Shown one piece after another: positions 8,384-17,128 of a stretch of 64,000 bases of DNA; the first letter of the stretch is position 1; each line of letters opens with the position of its first letter. The stretch is from an uncultured Clostridia bacterium (GTDB lineage Bacteria; Bacillota; Clostridia; TANB77; CAG-508), in the NCBI GenBank assembly GCA_934162365.1, contig CAKPIK010000003.1, positions 1 through 64,000 on the forward strand, in the 5' to 3' direction. Under the pieces are notes generated by a model. It was not told the DNA's origin, did no database searches, and worked only from the letters and a program-made list of their open reading frames with translations. The translations under genes were made by a program, and so were the position numbers.

Positions 8384-9121
8384 TTAAAATAATCTAAATA
8401 TTGCAAGTATTCCATTCATTAAGCCTTTATATAATAAGTTTATTATTGGTGAGATTATTACTCCTGATAAACCAGTTACCCAAATTATTAAAAATATTAT
8501 ATAAAAAACTTGTTCATGTTCTCTTAACCATCTTTTTGCATTGTATGGCATAAAATTTATAAATATTTTTGAGCCATCTAATGGAGGAAGTGGTAATAAA
8601 TTGAATACTCCTAAACCAATATTTATTATTACTAATTCCTTAAGTAACACTAATATTACGTTGCCAATTGTAGTAAATAGAAAACTACTACTAGCAAACA
8701 TATATACAGCACCAAGTATAATTGCAGAAACTATTGCTAATATGAAATTCATTAATGGTCCAGCTAAAGAAACAATTGCTTCACCTTTTTCCATTGACAC
8801 ATTTCTATTAAAATTTCTTGGATTAATTTCAACAGGTTTACCCCAACCAATTCCAACAAACATAAGCATAATAAATCCAAATGGATCAATATGACTTAAT
8901 GGATTTAAATTAAGTCTTCCTTGCATTCTTGGTGTATCGTCTCCTAATTTGTCTGCTGCATATGCATGCGCATATTCATGAAAAGTTATTGCAATTATTA
9001 CAGCTGGAAGCGTTAACACTAATGCCAATAAATATTCTGGAGTTAAACTTCTTAAGTTTAATACAACTAATACAGCTAATAATATATACAAATATCTTTT
9101 ATCCAAATTATAACCAAACAT
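8384..9121 (-). CDS. Site-2 protease family (M50) intramembrane metalloprotease
   Basis: A 245-residue polytopic protein. It carries the zinc motif HEYAHAYAADKLGDDTPR (HExxH, about residues 48-66), the NPLSHIDPFG segment, and the third ligand region NLLPLPPLDGSKI (LDG aspartate, about 185-197), which together define small stand-alone M50 proteases related to YwhC-type proteins. Four to six hydrophobic spans are visible. Cleavage targets are unknown. It is the first gene of a unit with tsaD and the phosphoesterase; GAAAGG precedes ATG. An extended -10 (TGGTATAAT) lies about 35 bases upstream. Confidence 0.88.
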   Translation of the reverse strand: MFGYNLDKRYLYILLAVLVVLNLRSLTPEYLLALVLTLPAVIIAITFHEYAHAYAADKLGDDTPRMQGRLNLNPLSHIDPFGFIMLMFVGIGWGKPVEINPRNFNRNVSMEKGEAIVSLAGPLMNFILAIVSAIILGAVYMFASSSFLFTTIGNVILVLLKELVIINIGLGVFNLLPLPPLDGSKIFINFMPYNAKRWLREHEQVFYIIFLIIWVTGLSGVIISPIINLLYKGLMNGILAIFRLF

Positions 9122-9155
9122 AATTAAACCTTTCTTTTGCTAAAAATACTATTAA

Positions 9156-9164
9156 ATTATACCA
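9156..9164 (-). promoter_or_regulatory. Probable extended -10 promoter
   Basis: TGGTATAAT on the minus strand, 35-43 bases ahead of the site-2 protease start. No strong -35 is seen, as is common for TGn-type promoters. Confidence 0.45.
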
Positions 9165-9222
9165 CTTTTTATAATTAATTAAAATACCTTATTAAAATAT
9201 TTCATAATTTATAATGAAAATC

Positions 9223-9253
9223 AAAAAGGGAACTACTTCACTTCATTCCCTTT
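9223..9253 (-). terminator. Terminator of clpB
   Basis: The stem AAAGGGAA / TTCCCTTT with a 14-base loop is followed by TTGATT on the minus strand, just after the clpB stop. Confidence 0.7.
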
Positions 9254-9261
9254 CTTATTTG

Positions 9262-11859
9262 TTATTTTATTATTAACTCTTTTCCGTTATAATCAACTAT
9301 AATTTTAGTATTTGGTTTTATTTTTTGTGATAATATCTTCCTTGCTATTAAAGTTTCAAGTTTCTTTTGAACAAATCTTTTTAATGGTCTTGCTCCATAA
9401 GTACTATCATATCCATTATCTATTAAGTATTTTTTTGCGTTTTCAGTTAACTCTAAAGTCAAGTGTTTATCTTCTAGTCTTTTTTCTAAATCTGCTATTA
9501 GCAAATCTAAAATCTTTCTAACTTCTGTTTTCTTTAATGGTTTATAAAATACTATTTCATCAAGTCTATTTAAAAATTCTGGTCTAAAACTTTGTTTTAG
9601 AATTTGTTCTACTTTTTCCTTTGCCTCCTTACTAATTTCACCTTTATCATTAATTCCTTCTAGAATATACTCAGAACCTAAATTTGAGGTTAAAATAATA
9701 ATTGTATTTTTAAAGTCAACTGTTCTTCCTTGTGAATCTGTAATTCTACCATCATCTAAGACTTGTAATAAAACATTGAACACATCTGGATGTGCTTTTT
9801 CTATCTCATCAAATAATATTACACTATATGGTTTTCTTCTAACAGCTTCTGTTAATTGTCCTCCTTCTTCATATCCAACATATCCAGGAGGAGCGCCAAT
9901 CAATCTAGATACAGAATATTTTTCCATATATTCAGACATATCTATTCTTACCATATTGTGCTCATCATCAAATAAACTCTCAGCCAATGCTTTTGCTAAT
10001 TCAGTTTTACCAACGCCTGTTGGCCCTAAAAATAAGAATGATCCAATTGGTCTTTTTTCATCTTGTATTCCAGCTCTTGAACGAATAATAGCTTCTGTAA
10101 CTTTTTCTACTGCTTCATCTTGTCCAATAACTCTTTTGTGTAATATTTTATCAAGATTCAATATTTTGTTTCTCTCGCTTTCAACTAATTTTGAAACTGG
10201 TATTCCAGTCCATCTAGAAATAATTTTTGCAATCTCATCTTCTGTTATTTTATTTCTAAGCAACGAATTTGAAGAATTACTACTTTTTTCTGCTATTTCT
10301 TCTTCGTGTTTTAGTTGTTCTTGCAATTGTGGTAATTTTCCATATTTTAATTCGGCTGCTTTATTTAGTTCATAATTTCTTTCAGCTAATTCTATTTGAG
10401 CATTTACCCTTTCTATTTCTCCTCTAAGTTTTTGAACTTTAGCAATTGCTTCTTTTTCATTTTCCCATTTTGCTTTCATTTGATTAAATTTTTCTTTTAA
10501 TTCTGCTTTTTCTCTTTGAATATCTTCCAAACGTTTTTTAGAAAATTCATCTTTTTCTTTCTTTAAGGCTGTTTCTTCTATTTCATGTTGCATAATTTTA
10601 CGAGATATTTCATCAAGCTCAGTTGGCATAGATTCCATCTCTGTTTTTATTAAAGCACAAGCTTCATCTATTAAGTCTATTGCTTTGTCTGGTAAAAATC
10701 TATCTGAAATATATCTATGTGATAAAGTTGCTGCTGCAATTATAGCACTATCTGCTATTTTAACTCCATGGTATACTTCATATCTTTCTTTTAATCCTCT
10801 CAAAATAGAGATTGTATCTTCAACACTTGGTTCATCAACCATAACTGGTTGAAATCTTCTTTCTAAGGCAGGATCTTTTTCAATATACTGTCTATATTCA
10901 TTTAAAGTAGTTGCACCAATACAATGAAGTTCTCCTCTTGCTAGCATAGGTTTTAGTAAATTTCCAGCGTCCATTGCTCCGTCTGTTTTACCTGCTCCAA
11001 CTATTGTGTGAAGTTCATCAATAAATAGAATTATTTTTCCTTCACTTTTCTTTACTTCTTGTAGAACTGCTTTTAACCTTTCTTCAAATTCTCCTCTATA
11101 TTTTGCACCTGCAAGTAAGGCTCCCATATCAAGTGAGAAAATTGTACATTCCTTTAGTCCTTCTGGAACGTCTCCTCTTACAATTCTTAATGCTAATCCC
11201 TCTGCAATAGCTGTTTTACCAACACCTGGTTCACCAATTAAAACAGGGTTATTTTTTGTTTTTCTTGATAATATTCTTATAACATTTCTTATTTCATCAT
11301 CTCTGCCTATAACAGGATCTAATTTTTGAGCTTTGGCAAGCTCCACTAAATCCGAACCATATTTTTTTAACACCTCATATGTTTCTTCTGGGTTATCATT
11401 CATAACTCTTGCACCTCCTCTTACTTCTAATAATACTTTTAAAAACTTATCTTTAGTAATATTGAAAGTTCTAAACAAATTTGCAATATTACTATTGGCT
11501 TTATTAATAATTCCAAGCATAATATGTTCAACTGAAATATATTCATCTTTCATTTTTTTTGCAATTTTCTCTGCTTCAATTAATGCTTGTTCCAAATCTA
11601 ATGAAATATATATTTTTTCACTTTGATTTGTTTTATTAATAATTTTAGGTTTATTGTCTATTATGCTCTTTATTTCATTCTTTAATCCTACATTTGTTTT
11701 CATTTTATTAAGCAATTCTTTTATTAGTCCATTCTCATCTTCTAATAAAGCAAATAATAAATGTTCCTGTTCAACCTGTGCATTTTGTTCCTCAATTGCT
11801 ATTTCTTGAGCATTTTTAAGAGCTTCCAATGATTTTTGTGTAAATTTTTCAATGTTCAT
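9262..11859 (-). CDS. clpB: ATP-dependent disaggregase chaperone ClpB
   Basis: ClpB is a hexameric AAA+ unfoldase that rescues aggregated proteins with DnaK. Order of parts: Clp_N repeats (1-150), first AAA+ with Walker A GEPGVGKT (about 208) and Walker B-type ILFIDELH, a long coiled middle domain (about 410-530, E/K/Q-rich, ending in the RWTGIPVSKL linker), second AAA+ with GPTGVGKT (about 610), ILFDEIEKAH and the pore-type YVGYEEGG, and the D2-small C-terminal domain. Length 865 is standard. The middle domain and the absence of a ClpP-binding tripeptide separate it from ClpC/ClpA. AAAGGAGG precedes ATG. It is transcribed alone from a sigma-A promoter overlapped by a CIRCE operator, so it should be heat-inducible through HrcA. 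Confidence 0.97.
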   Translation of the reverse strand: MNIEKFTQKSLEALKNAQEIAIEEQNAQVEQEHLLFALLEDENGLIKELLNKMKTNVGLKNEIKSIIDNKPKIINKTNQSEKIYISLDLEQALIEAEKIAKKMKDEYISVEHIMLGIINKANSNIANLFRTFNITKDKFLKVLLEVRGGARVMNDNPEETYEVLKKYGSDLVELAKAQKLDPVIGRDDEIRNVIRILSRKTKNNPVLIGEPGVGKTAIAEGLALRIVRGDVPEGLKECTIFSLDMGALLAGAKYRGEFEERLKAVLQEVKKSEGKIILFIDELHTIVGAGKTDGAMDAGNLLKPMLARGELHCIGATTLNEYRQYIEKDPALERRFQPVMVDEPSVEDTISILRGLKERYEVYHGVKIADSAIIAAATLSHRYISDRFLPDKAIDLIDEACALIKTEMESMPTELDEISRKIMQHEIEETALKKEKDEFSKKRLEDIQREKAELKEKFNQMKAKWENEKEAIAKVQKLRGEIERVNAQIELAERNYELNKAAELKYGKLPQLQEQLKHEEEIAEKSSNSSNSLLRNKITEDEIAKIISRWTGIPVSKLVESERNKILNLDKILHKRVIGQDEAVEKVTEAIIRSRAGIQDEKRPIGSFLFLGPTGVGKTELAKALAESLFDDEHNMVRIDMSEYMEKYSVSRLIGAPPGYVGYEEGGQLTEAVRRKPYSVILFDEIEKAHPDVFNVLLQVLDDGRITDSQGRTVDFKNTIIILTSNLGSEYILEGINDKGEISKEAKEKVEQILKQSFRPEFLNRLDEIVFYKPLKKTEVRKILDLLIADLEKRLEDKHLTLELTENAKKYLIDNGYDSTYGARPLKRFVQKKLETLIARKILSQKIKPNTKIIVDYNGKELIIK

Positions 11860-11875
11860 ATAGTATCGCCTCCTT

Positions 11876-11902
11876 TTAGCACTCTATATGTTAGACTGCT
11901 AA
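11876..11902. promoter_or_regulatory. CIRCE element (HrcA operator)
   Basis: TTAGCACTC - 9 bases - GACTGCTAA on the plus strand; consensus is TTAGCACTC-N9-GAGTGCTAA, so 17 of 18 arm positions match. It lies immediately downstream of the clpB -10 (11904-11909), over the expected transcription start, where HrcA binding blocks transcription until heat shock. Confidence 0.93.
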
Positions 11903-11903
11903 T

Positions 11904-11932
11904 ATTGTACACCCATTATATAAAAAAGTCAA
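11904..11932 (-). promoter_or_regulatory. Sigma-A promoter of clpB
   Basis: TTGACT (11927-11932), exactly 17 bases, then TACAAT (11904-11909) on the minus strand. Confidence 0.88.
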
Positions 11933-11950
11933 TACATTTGATATTTTTAT

Positions 11951-11987
11951 ACAAAAAAAGAAGAGCATTTTTATTTGCTCTTCTTAG
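11951..11987 (-). terminator. Terminator of the surface protein gene
   Basis: A stem AAGAAGAGCA / TGCTCTTCTT with an 8-base loop and a run of T on the minus strand, placed between the surface protein stop and the clpB promoter. Confidence 0.85.
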
Positions 11988-12004
11988 ATTTTTATATATA
12001 TAAT

Positions 12005-13516
12005 TTATTTTCTTTTTATATTTAAGCTTAATAATCCCATTCCAATTATTGAAGCACATGCCATAGCAACATATATTACTATGTTATCTCCTGTTTTTGG
12101 ATTTGAAACATCTTCTGTGTTATTTGATGAATTGCTTGTATTTGTTGCTATAATTCCATATTCACTTAAGTGAGTAGTTTTAAATACTAGGTAATCTCCA
12201 TCAATCTTAGCTTCAATATTTTCTTCTATTTTTCCATCTTTAATATATACAACTTCGTATTTATTAAATCCTTTTAAGTTTTCAGGTAGCTTAACTCTTA
12301 TTGTCATATCTGTATCTTTTATTGAAACTTTTGTATTTCCGTCAAAAATATTAATATCAACTACATATTTAACATTTTTATTTGTTAAGTCTTTTTTTAC
12401 TTCAACTGGTTTAATATCTAGTTTATAGTTTTTGCTAACTTCTTTTGCGAATTCAATTTTTGCTTCTGTTTCTCCTGTACTTTGAATTTCTTTTACAGTT
12501 TCTTTTACAGGTTGTTCTGGTTCTCCTGAAGTTTTAGTCCAAGAAGCATATAAAGTTACATTTTGATAATATTCAGCTCCAAGTGCATTTTTTATAATAG
12601 TGTCTCTGTTAAGATCATCTTTATCATCTTTATCCCATCTTCTCCAATATATATAAGTATAGTTTTTTCCACTTCCATCATTTTTTGTATTCCATCCAGT
12701 AAACTTATATCCTTCTCTTACAGGTGTATATGGTAAAAGTGACATAGCTGTTCCTGAATCTCCGCCACCTAAATAGTCATATTTGTTAGATGCTTTACCT
12801 TCAATAGTTCCACCGTTTGCATTTAATATTAATACTCTATCTGTTCCATCAAAAGTATCTTTAGTATATGTAGCAGTTAAAGTAATTACAGCATCCTTTG
12901 CGAAAGCACTTGAATTAATAGAAGTAACAATTTTTCCATCTAAATCCCAGCCCTTAAAAGTATATCCTTTTCTTACTGGTGTATATTTTGTTAAATCAAT
13001 TGTTTTAAATTCTGCTACTTTACTTTCCAAGGTTAATTTTGCTTTACCATTTATTGTACCACCAAATGCATCAATACTTACATAGTATTTACCGCTATCT
13101 TTTAATTCTTTATCTGAAAATTTAGCACTAAGAGTTAATCCATTAGTATAATTAACTTCTTTACCTGTTGATGTATAAAAGTTACCGCTACCAGTAAAGT
13201 TTGCTATTTCTAATTCTTCGCTAGCCTTTGTATTCTCTGCCATTTCCCAATGTGAAAATTCAGTTTTGCCATTAAAAGGAATAATTCCTTTTGTTAATTC
13301 AGATAACTTAACTGTTGTTTCTCCTTCTGCAATATTAAATCTTACAAGTTTGGCATATTCACCATCAAAACAACCATACATTTCGTTAGCAGTTAGTAGT
13401 AATGAATATTTTCCATCATTACTAATTGTTGCTGCATTAACTTTATTAGATAAAGTCACAATTCCTAAAAACGCTATAAGCATTACTAAAAATAAAAATA
13501 TTTTTTTAGATTTCAT
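12005..13516 (-). CDS. Secreted wall-anchored protein with Listeria-Bacteroides (InlB B-type) repeats
   Basis: A 503-residue surface protein. It opens with a clear signal peptide (MKSKKIFLFLVMLIAFLGIV, cleavage probably after VNA). Two or more repeats of the Flg_new/InlB-B type follow, recognisable by VRKGYTFKGWDLDG and VREGYKFTGWNTKNDG with the GYxFxGW core. A domain of about 130 residues (SIKDTDMTIRVKLPENL, then HLSEYGIIA) resembles the one often found before the anchor in such proteins. The end is NPKTGDN, a hydrophobic span, then KRK, a sortase signal of the (N/S)PxTG type used by clostridial sortases. I start at 13516 because GGGAGG sits 7 bases upstream; a longer open frame to 13597 lacks support. 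Likely an adhesin or matrix protein; binding target unknown. Confidence 0.85.
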   Translation of the reverse strand: MKSKKIFLFLVMLIAFLGIVTLSNKVNAATISNDGKYSLLLTANEMYGCFDGEYAKLVRFNIAEGETTVKLSELTKGIIPFNGKTEFSHWEMAENTKASEELEIANFTGSGNFYTSTGKEVNYTNGLTLSAKFSDKELKDSGKYYVSIDAFGGTINGKAKLTLESKVAEFKTIDLTKYTPVRKGYTFKGWDLDGKIVTSINSSAFAKDAVITLTATYTKDTFDGTDRVLILNANGGTIEGKASNKYDYLGGGDSGTAMSLLPYTPVREGYKFTGWNTKNDGSGKNYTYIYWRRWDKDDKDDLNRDTIIKNALGAEYYQNVTLYASWTKTSGEPEQPVKETVKEIQSTGETEAKIEFAKEVSKNYKLDIKPVEVKKDLTNKNVKYVVDINIFDGNTKVSIKDTDMTIRVKLPENLKGFNKYEVVYIKDGKIEENIEAKIDGDYLVFKTTHLSEYGIIATNTSNSSNNTEDVSNPKTGDNIVIYVAMACASIIGMGLLSLNIKRK

Positions 13517-13580
13517 TTTTAATCCTCCCTTTTTTATTATATTAATACTTATATCATATATAATCATATTTTTCTTATTA

Positions 13581-13611
13581 GTTACCAATTTTTCCATGAA
13601 AATTTGGTAAC
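13581..13611. repeat. 31-bp inverted repeat upstream of the surface protein gene
   Basis: Arms GTTACCAATTTTTC and GAAAATTTGGTAAC (13 of 14 complementary) around CAT. It sits about 65 bases before the surface protein start, where a regulator could bind. It lacks an adjacent T-run in either direction, which argues against a terminator. Confidence 0.5.
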
Positions 13612-13663
13612 TGCTTTTTATCTAAAAAATCGACATATTCTTTTAATTCATAAACTAATTATA

Positions 13664-13700
13664 AAAAATAAACCCAATACAGGAAATTCCATATTAGGTT
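13664..13700 (-). terminator. Probable terminator of the PBP1A-cysS-ftsH-lysS run
   Basis: On the minus strand AACCTAATA pairs with TATTGGGTT (one G-U) around a 12-base loop, followed by TATTTTTTAT. It lies about 75 bases after the lysS stop. Confidence 0.65.
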
Positions 13701-13777
13701 CATTTTTTATTGTATTTTATAATTCATCTGTTTTAAATAACATATATCCTTCATAAAGGTAACTATTATCTACACTT

Positions 13778-15277
13778 CTAATTTAAAGGTTTCATTGTTG
13801 GGAAGAATAATACATCTCTTATTGATGCACTTCCTGTTAGTAACATTATTAATCTATCCAATCCTATTCCCATTCCACCTGTTGGAGGTAAACCAATTTC
13901 AAGTGCTGTTACAAAGTCCTCGTCCATTCCACCTGCTTCTTCATCACCTTTTTCTTTAGCTTCTACTTGTTTTAAGAATCTTTGATATTGATCTATTGGA
14001 TCATTTAGTTCTGAATATGCATTTCCATATTCTCTTCCGCCTATAAACAATTCAAATCTTTCAACTAATCTTGGGTCATCATTTCTTCTTTTTGTAAGTG
14101 GTGATACTTCTACTGGGTAATCCATTATAAATGTTGGTTGAATTAATGTTTCTTCAACAAATGTTTCAAAGAATTCATTTATAATATGTCCTCTTGTATT
14201 TTTTATTTCTTCAAATTCAACACCTTTTTCCTTAGCAATAGCTTGTGCTTCTTCGTCTGTATTTATTGTATTAAAATCTACACCTGTTACGTTTTTAATT
14301 GCATCTATCATAGTAATTCTGTTCCAAGATGGTGTTAAATCTATTTCATTTCCATCGTATGTAATTTTTGTAGTTCCTAATACATTTTGTGCTACTGTTG
14401 AAATTAATCTTTCAGCTATATTCATCATGTCGTTATAGTCTTCGTATGCTGAATACCATTCCATACAAGTAAATTCCGGATTGTGTTTAATATCCATTCC
14501 TTCATTTCTAAAGTTTTTACCAATTTCAAATACTTTATCAAATCCACCAACTATTAATCTTTTTAAGTTTAATTCTGGTGCAATTCTTAAATACATTTGT
14601 AAATCTAAAGTATTGTGATGTGTTATAAATGGTCTAGCTGCATCTCCTGTTGCTACTGTTGTAAGAGTTGGTGTTTCTACTTCCATATATCCATTTTCAA
14701 CCATAAAGTTTCTTATTTCTCTTAATATTTTGCTTCTTAATATAAAAGTATCTTTTACTTCTGGATTAACTATTAAATCTAAGTATCTTTGTCTATATCT
14801 TAAGTCCATGTCTTTTAAGCCATGAAACTTTTCTGGAAGTGGCCTTAAAGATTTTGTAAGTAAAACAACTTCTTTAGCATGAATAGATATTTCTTCTGTT
14901 CTTGTTTTAAATACAAATCCTTTTAATCCAATAATATCTCCTATATCAAAAGTTTTAAATGCTTTATAGCTTTCTTCTCCCAAGTCATTTATACTAACAT
15001 AGCTTTGTATAGTTCCATTTGAGTCTTGAATTGTACAAAAAGATGCTTTTCCCATTATTCTTTTTGCAATAATTCTTCCTGCAACAGAAACATCTTTTCC
15101 TTCGAATTTTTCATAATTTGCTTTTATTTGTCCTGCTGTTTCTGTTCTATCATATTTTGTTATTGCAAATGGATTTTTTCCTTGTGCTTGAAGTTCGTCT
15201 AATTTTTCTTTTCTTACCTGCATTAACTTATTTAAATCTTGCTCTTGTTCTTGATTGTTATTTGGTTGTTCACTCAT
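13778..15277 (-). CDS. lysS: Lysyl-tRNA synthetase, class II
   Basis: Charges tRNA-Lys. The N-terminal OB-fold anticodon-binding domain spans about 60-165 (DVSVAGRIIAKRIMGKASF), then the class II catalytic domain with motif 2 (FRNEGMDIKHNPEFTCMEWY, about 255-275) and motif 3 (GMGIGLDRLIMLLTGSASIR, about 465-485). Length 499 is standard. The start has AAGGGGGAAAT upstream. It sits 24 bases after ftsH and is the last gene of a five-gene run. No T-box leader is seen in front of it, so any control must come from the operon promoter. Confidence 0.98.
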   Translation of the reverse strand: MSEQPNNNQEQEQDLNKLMQVRKEKLDELQAQGKNPFAITKYDRTETAGQIKANYEKFEGKDVSVAGRIIAKRIMGKASFCTIQDSNGTIQSYVSINDLGEESYKAFKTFDIGDIIGLKGFVFKTRTEEISIHAKEVVLLTKSLRPLPEKFHGLKDMDLRYRQRYLDLIVNPEVKDTFILRSKILREIRNFMVENGYMEVETPTLTTVATGDAARPFITHHNTLDLQMYLRIAPELNLKRLIVGGFDKVFEIGKNFRNEGMDIKHNPEFTCMEWYSAYEDYNDMMNIAERLISTVAQNVLGTTKITYDGNEIDLTPSWNRITMIDAIKNVTGVDFNTINTDEEAQAIAKEKGVEFEEIKNTRGHIINEFFETFVEETLIQPTFIMDYPVEVSPLTKRRNDDPRLVERFELFIGGREYGNAYSELNDPIDQYQRFLKQVEAKEKGDEEAGGMDEDFVTALEIGLPPTGGMGIGLDRLIMLLTGSASIRDVLFFPTMKPLN

Positions 15278-15301
15278 ATAATATTTCCCCCTTATATATA
15301 A

Positions 15302-17110
15302 CTAGTTTTCAAAAAACTGATTAAATTCTTGTTCTGTTATTGTTTCTTTTATTAATAGCTCTTGTGCAACTTTGTGCAATATATCCATGTTTTCACTAAG
15401 AATTATACTTGCTTTTTTATATGCTTCATCCATAAGTTTTTTAATTTCTTTTCCAACAGTATCCTCTATGTTCTCTCCAAATAATTGCAATTCATATGGA
15501 CTATCTGTTTTTAATGATATTGGCCCAACAACATCACTCATTCCATATACAGTTACCATGTCTCTTGCAATTTTTGTTGCAACCTCTATATCATTACTTG
15601 CACCTGTTGATATATCATTTATTGCTAGTTTTTCTGCTACTCTTCCGCCAAGAAGTGCAATTAGTTTTTGTTCCATTTGTGTTTTAGAAACATAAAATTT
15701 ATCTTCATCATTTTTATATAATGTATAACCGCCTGCAAATCCTCTTGGTATAATAGATATTTCTTTTACATCTTCTACACAGTCTAAGAATTTACTTACA
15801 ATTGCATGTCCTGCTTCATGATATGCAGTTAATTTTTTATCTTTTTCTGATATTACTCTACTTGTTTTTTGAATACCGACTGTTACTTTTTTAACAGCTT
15901 CATCAATATCACTTAATGTTATTGCTTTGTGTTTATTTATTGTAGCAATAATTGCTGCTTCATTTAAAACATTTGCAAGTTCTGCACCAGTAAAGCCTGC
16001 AGTATCTTCTGCAATTCTTTTTAAATCTAATCCATCTTCAAACTTTTTATTTTCACTATGAATTTTTAATATTTCTTCTCTTCCTTTTACATCAGGAGTT
16101 GTAATTGTTATTTGTCTATCAAATCTTCCAGGTCTTAGAAGCGCTGTATCTAACATTTCTGGCCTATTAGTTGCAGCTAATACTATAACAGTTTCATCTG
16201 TTTCAAATCCATCCATTTCAACTAAAAGCTGATTTAAAGTTTGGTTATTTTCTGTTTCTGCCCCACTGTTACTTGTTCTTCTAGCGCCAATCGCATCTAT
16301 TTCATCTATAAATATAATACAAGGAGCCATTTTTTTAGCTTTTTCAAATAATTTTCTAACTCTTGAAGCACCAAGTCCAGCAAACATTTCTATAAATTCT
16401 GAACCACTCATAGAAATAAATGGTACTCCTGCCTCTCCAGCAACTGCTTTAGCAATTAAAGTTTTACCAGTACCTGGTTTTCCACAAAGTAAAATTCCTT
16501 TAGGTACTTTAGCACCCATATTTAAAAATCTCTTTGGATGTTTTAAAAAGTCTACTATTTCCACTAATTCGTTTTTTTCTTCATCTAAACCTGCAACATC
16601 TTTAAATCTAACTTTTGTATCATTTTCTTTACCGTCATAGACTTTATTATCTGATCCAAAGCCTTGCATTTTAAATACCATTATAATCATTGCTAATAGT
16701 AATAAGGTTGGTAAGAACTGTATAAACATTGAAGAAACCTTTACCATTATGCTTGTAGGTTTTTGATTTAATTTAATTTCTTTACCTTCTAGTTTTTTAT
16801 TTTGTATTAATTCTATAAATGCCTCTGTATTAGGTATACTTACTGTTTTCTTTTCTTCTTGCCCTTTATATTTCACTTTAGCAGTTGTACTTCCAGCATT
16901 CATTTCGATTTCTTCAATTTCATCTTCTTCTATTTGCATTATAACATCTGTATATGCAACTTCTTTACTCTTATTTTGTTTTTCCATATAGAAATATCCA
17001 TATACTAAAGATACAACTAAAATAAGCACTAAAATTGAAGCCAATAAATAATAACTAGTACTATTATTCTTCTTGTTATTTTTCTTATTTTTGTCTTTTC
17101 TATTTGACAT
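15302..17110 (-). CDS. ftsH: ATP-dependent zinc metalloprotease FtsH
   Basis: A membrane-anchored AAA+ protease for quality control of membrane and short-lived proteins. Order: basic N-terminus, transmembrane helix about 22-42, extracytoplasmic domain, second helix about 130-148, AAA+ domain with CGKPGTGKT (about 207-215), FIDEIDAIGARR (Walker B and beyond), SRH-type arginines in LRPGRFDRQI, and zinc motif HEAGHA (about 433). The pore loop reads MFAGLGAS instead of the usual MFVGVGAS, keeping F-x-G. Of two adjacent ATG codons I choose the second (17110), which has better spacing from AAAGGAG. It lies 18 bases after the DUF1189 gene. Confidence 0.96.
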   Translation of the reverse strand: MSNRKDKNKKNNKKNNSTSYYLLASILVLILVVSLVYGYFYMEKQNKSKEVAYTDVIMQIEEDEIEEIEMNAGSTTAKVKYKGQEEKKTVSIPNTEAFIELIQNKKLEGKEIKLNQKPTSIMVKVSSMFIQFLPTLLLLAMIIMVFKMQGFGSDNKVYDGKENDTKVRFKDVAGLDEEKNELVEIVDFLKHPKRFLNMGAKVPKGILLCGKPGTGKTLIAKAVAGEAGVPFISMSGSEFIEMFAGLGASRVRKLFEKAKKMAPCIIFIDEIDAIGARRTSNSGAETENNQTLNQLLVEMDGFETDETVIVLAATNRPEMLDTALLRPGRFDRQITITTPDVKGREEILKIHSENKKFEDGLDLKRIAEDTAGFTGAELANVLNEAAIIATINKHKAITLSDIDEAVKKVTVGIQKTSRVISEKDKKLTAYHEAGHAIVSKFLDCVEDVKEISIIPRGFAGGYTLYKNDEDKFYVSKTQMEQKLIALLGGRVAEKLAINDISTGASNDIEVATKIARDMVTVYGMSDVVGPISLKTDSPYELQLFGENIEDTVGKEIKKLMDEAYKKASIILSENMDILHKVAQELLIKETITEQEFNQFFEN

Positions 17111-17128
17111 CATTTTGCTCCTTTTAAA

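Noticed and set aside
9776..10375. 199-codon open frame on the plus strand inside clpB
   Set aside because: It is antisense to strongly conserved ClpB sequence, has no ribosome site and a composition expected from the reverse of a coding strand. Similar plus-strand frames at 18111-18647, 51635-52126, 53902-54357 and 59217-59609 were rejected for the same reason.
15278..15301. Possible T-box leader before lysS or cysS
   Set aside because: Gaps upstream of lysS (24 bases) and cysS (17 bases) are far too short for a T-box.
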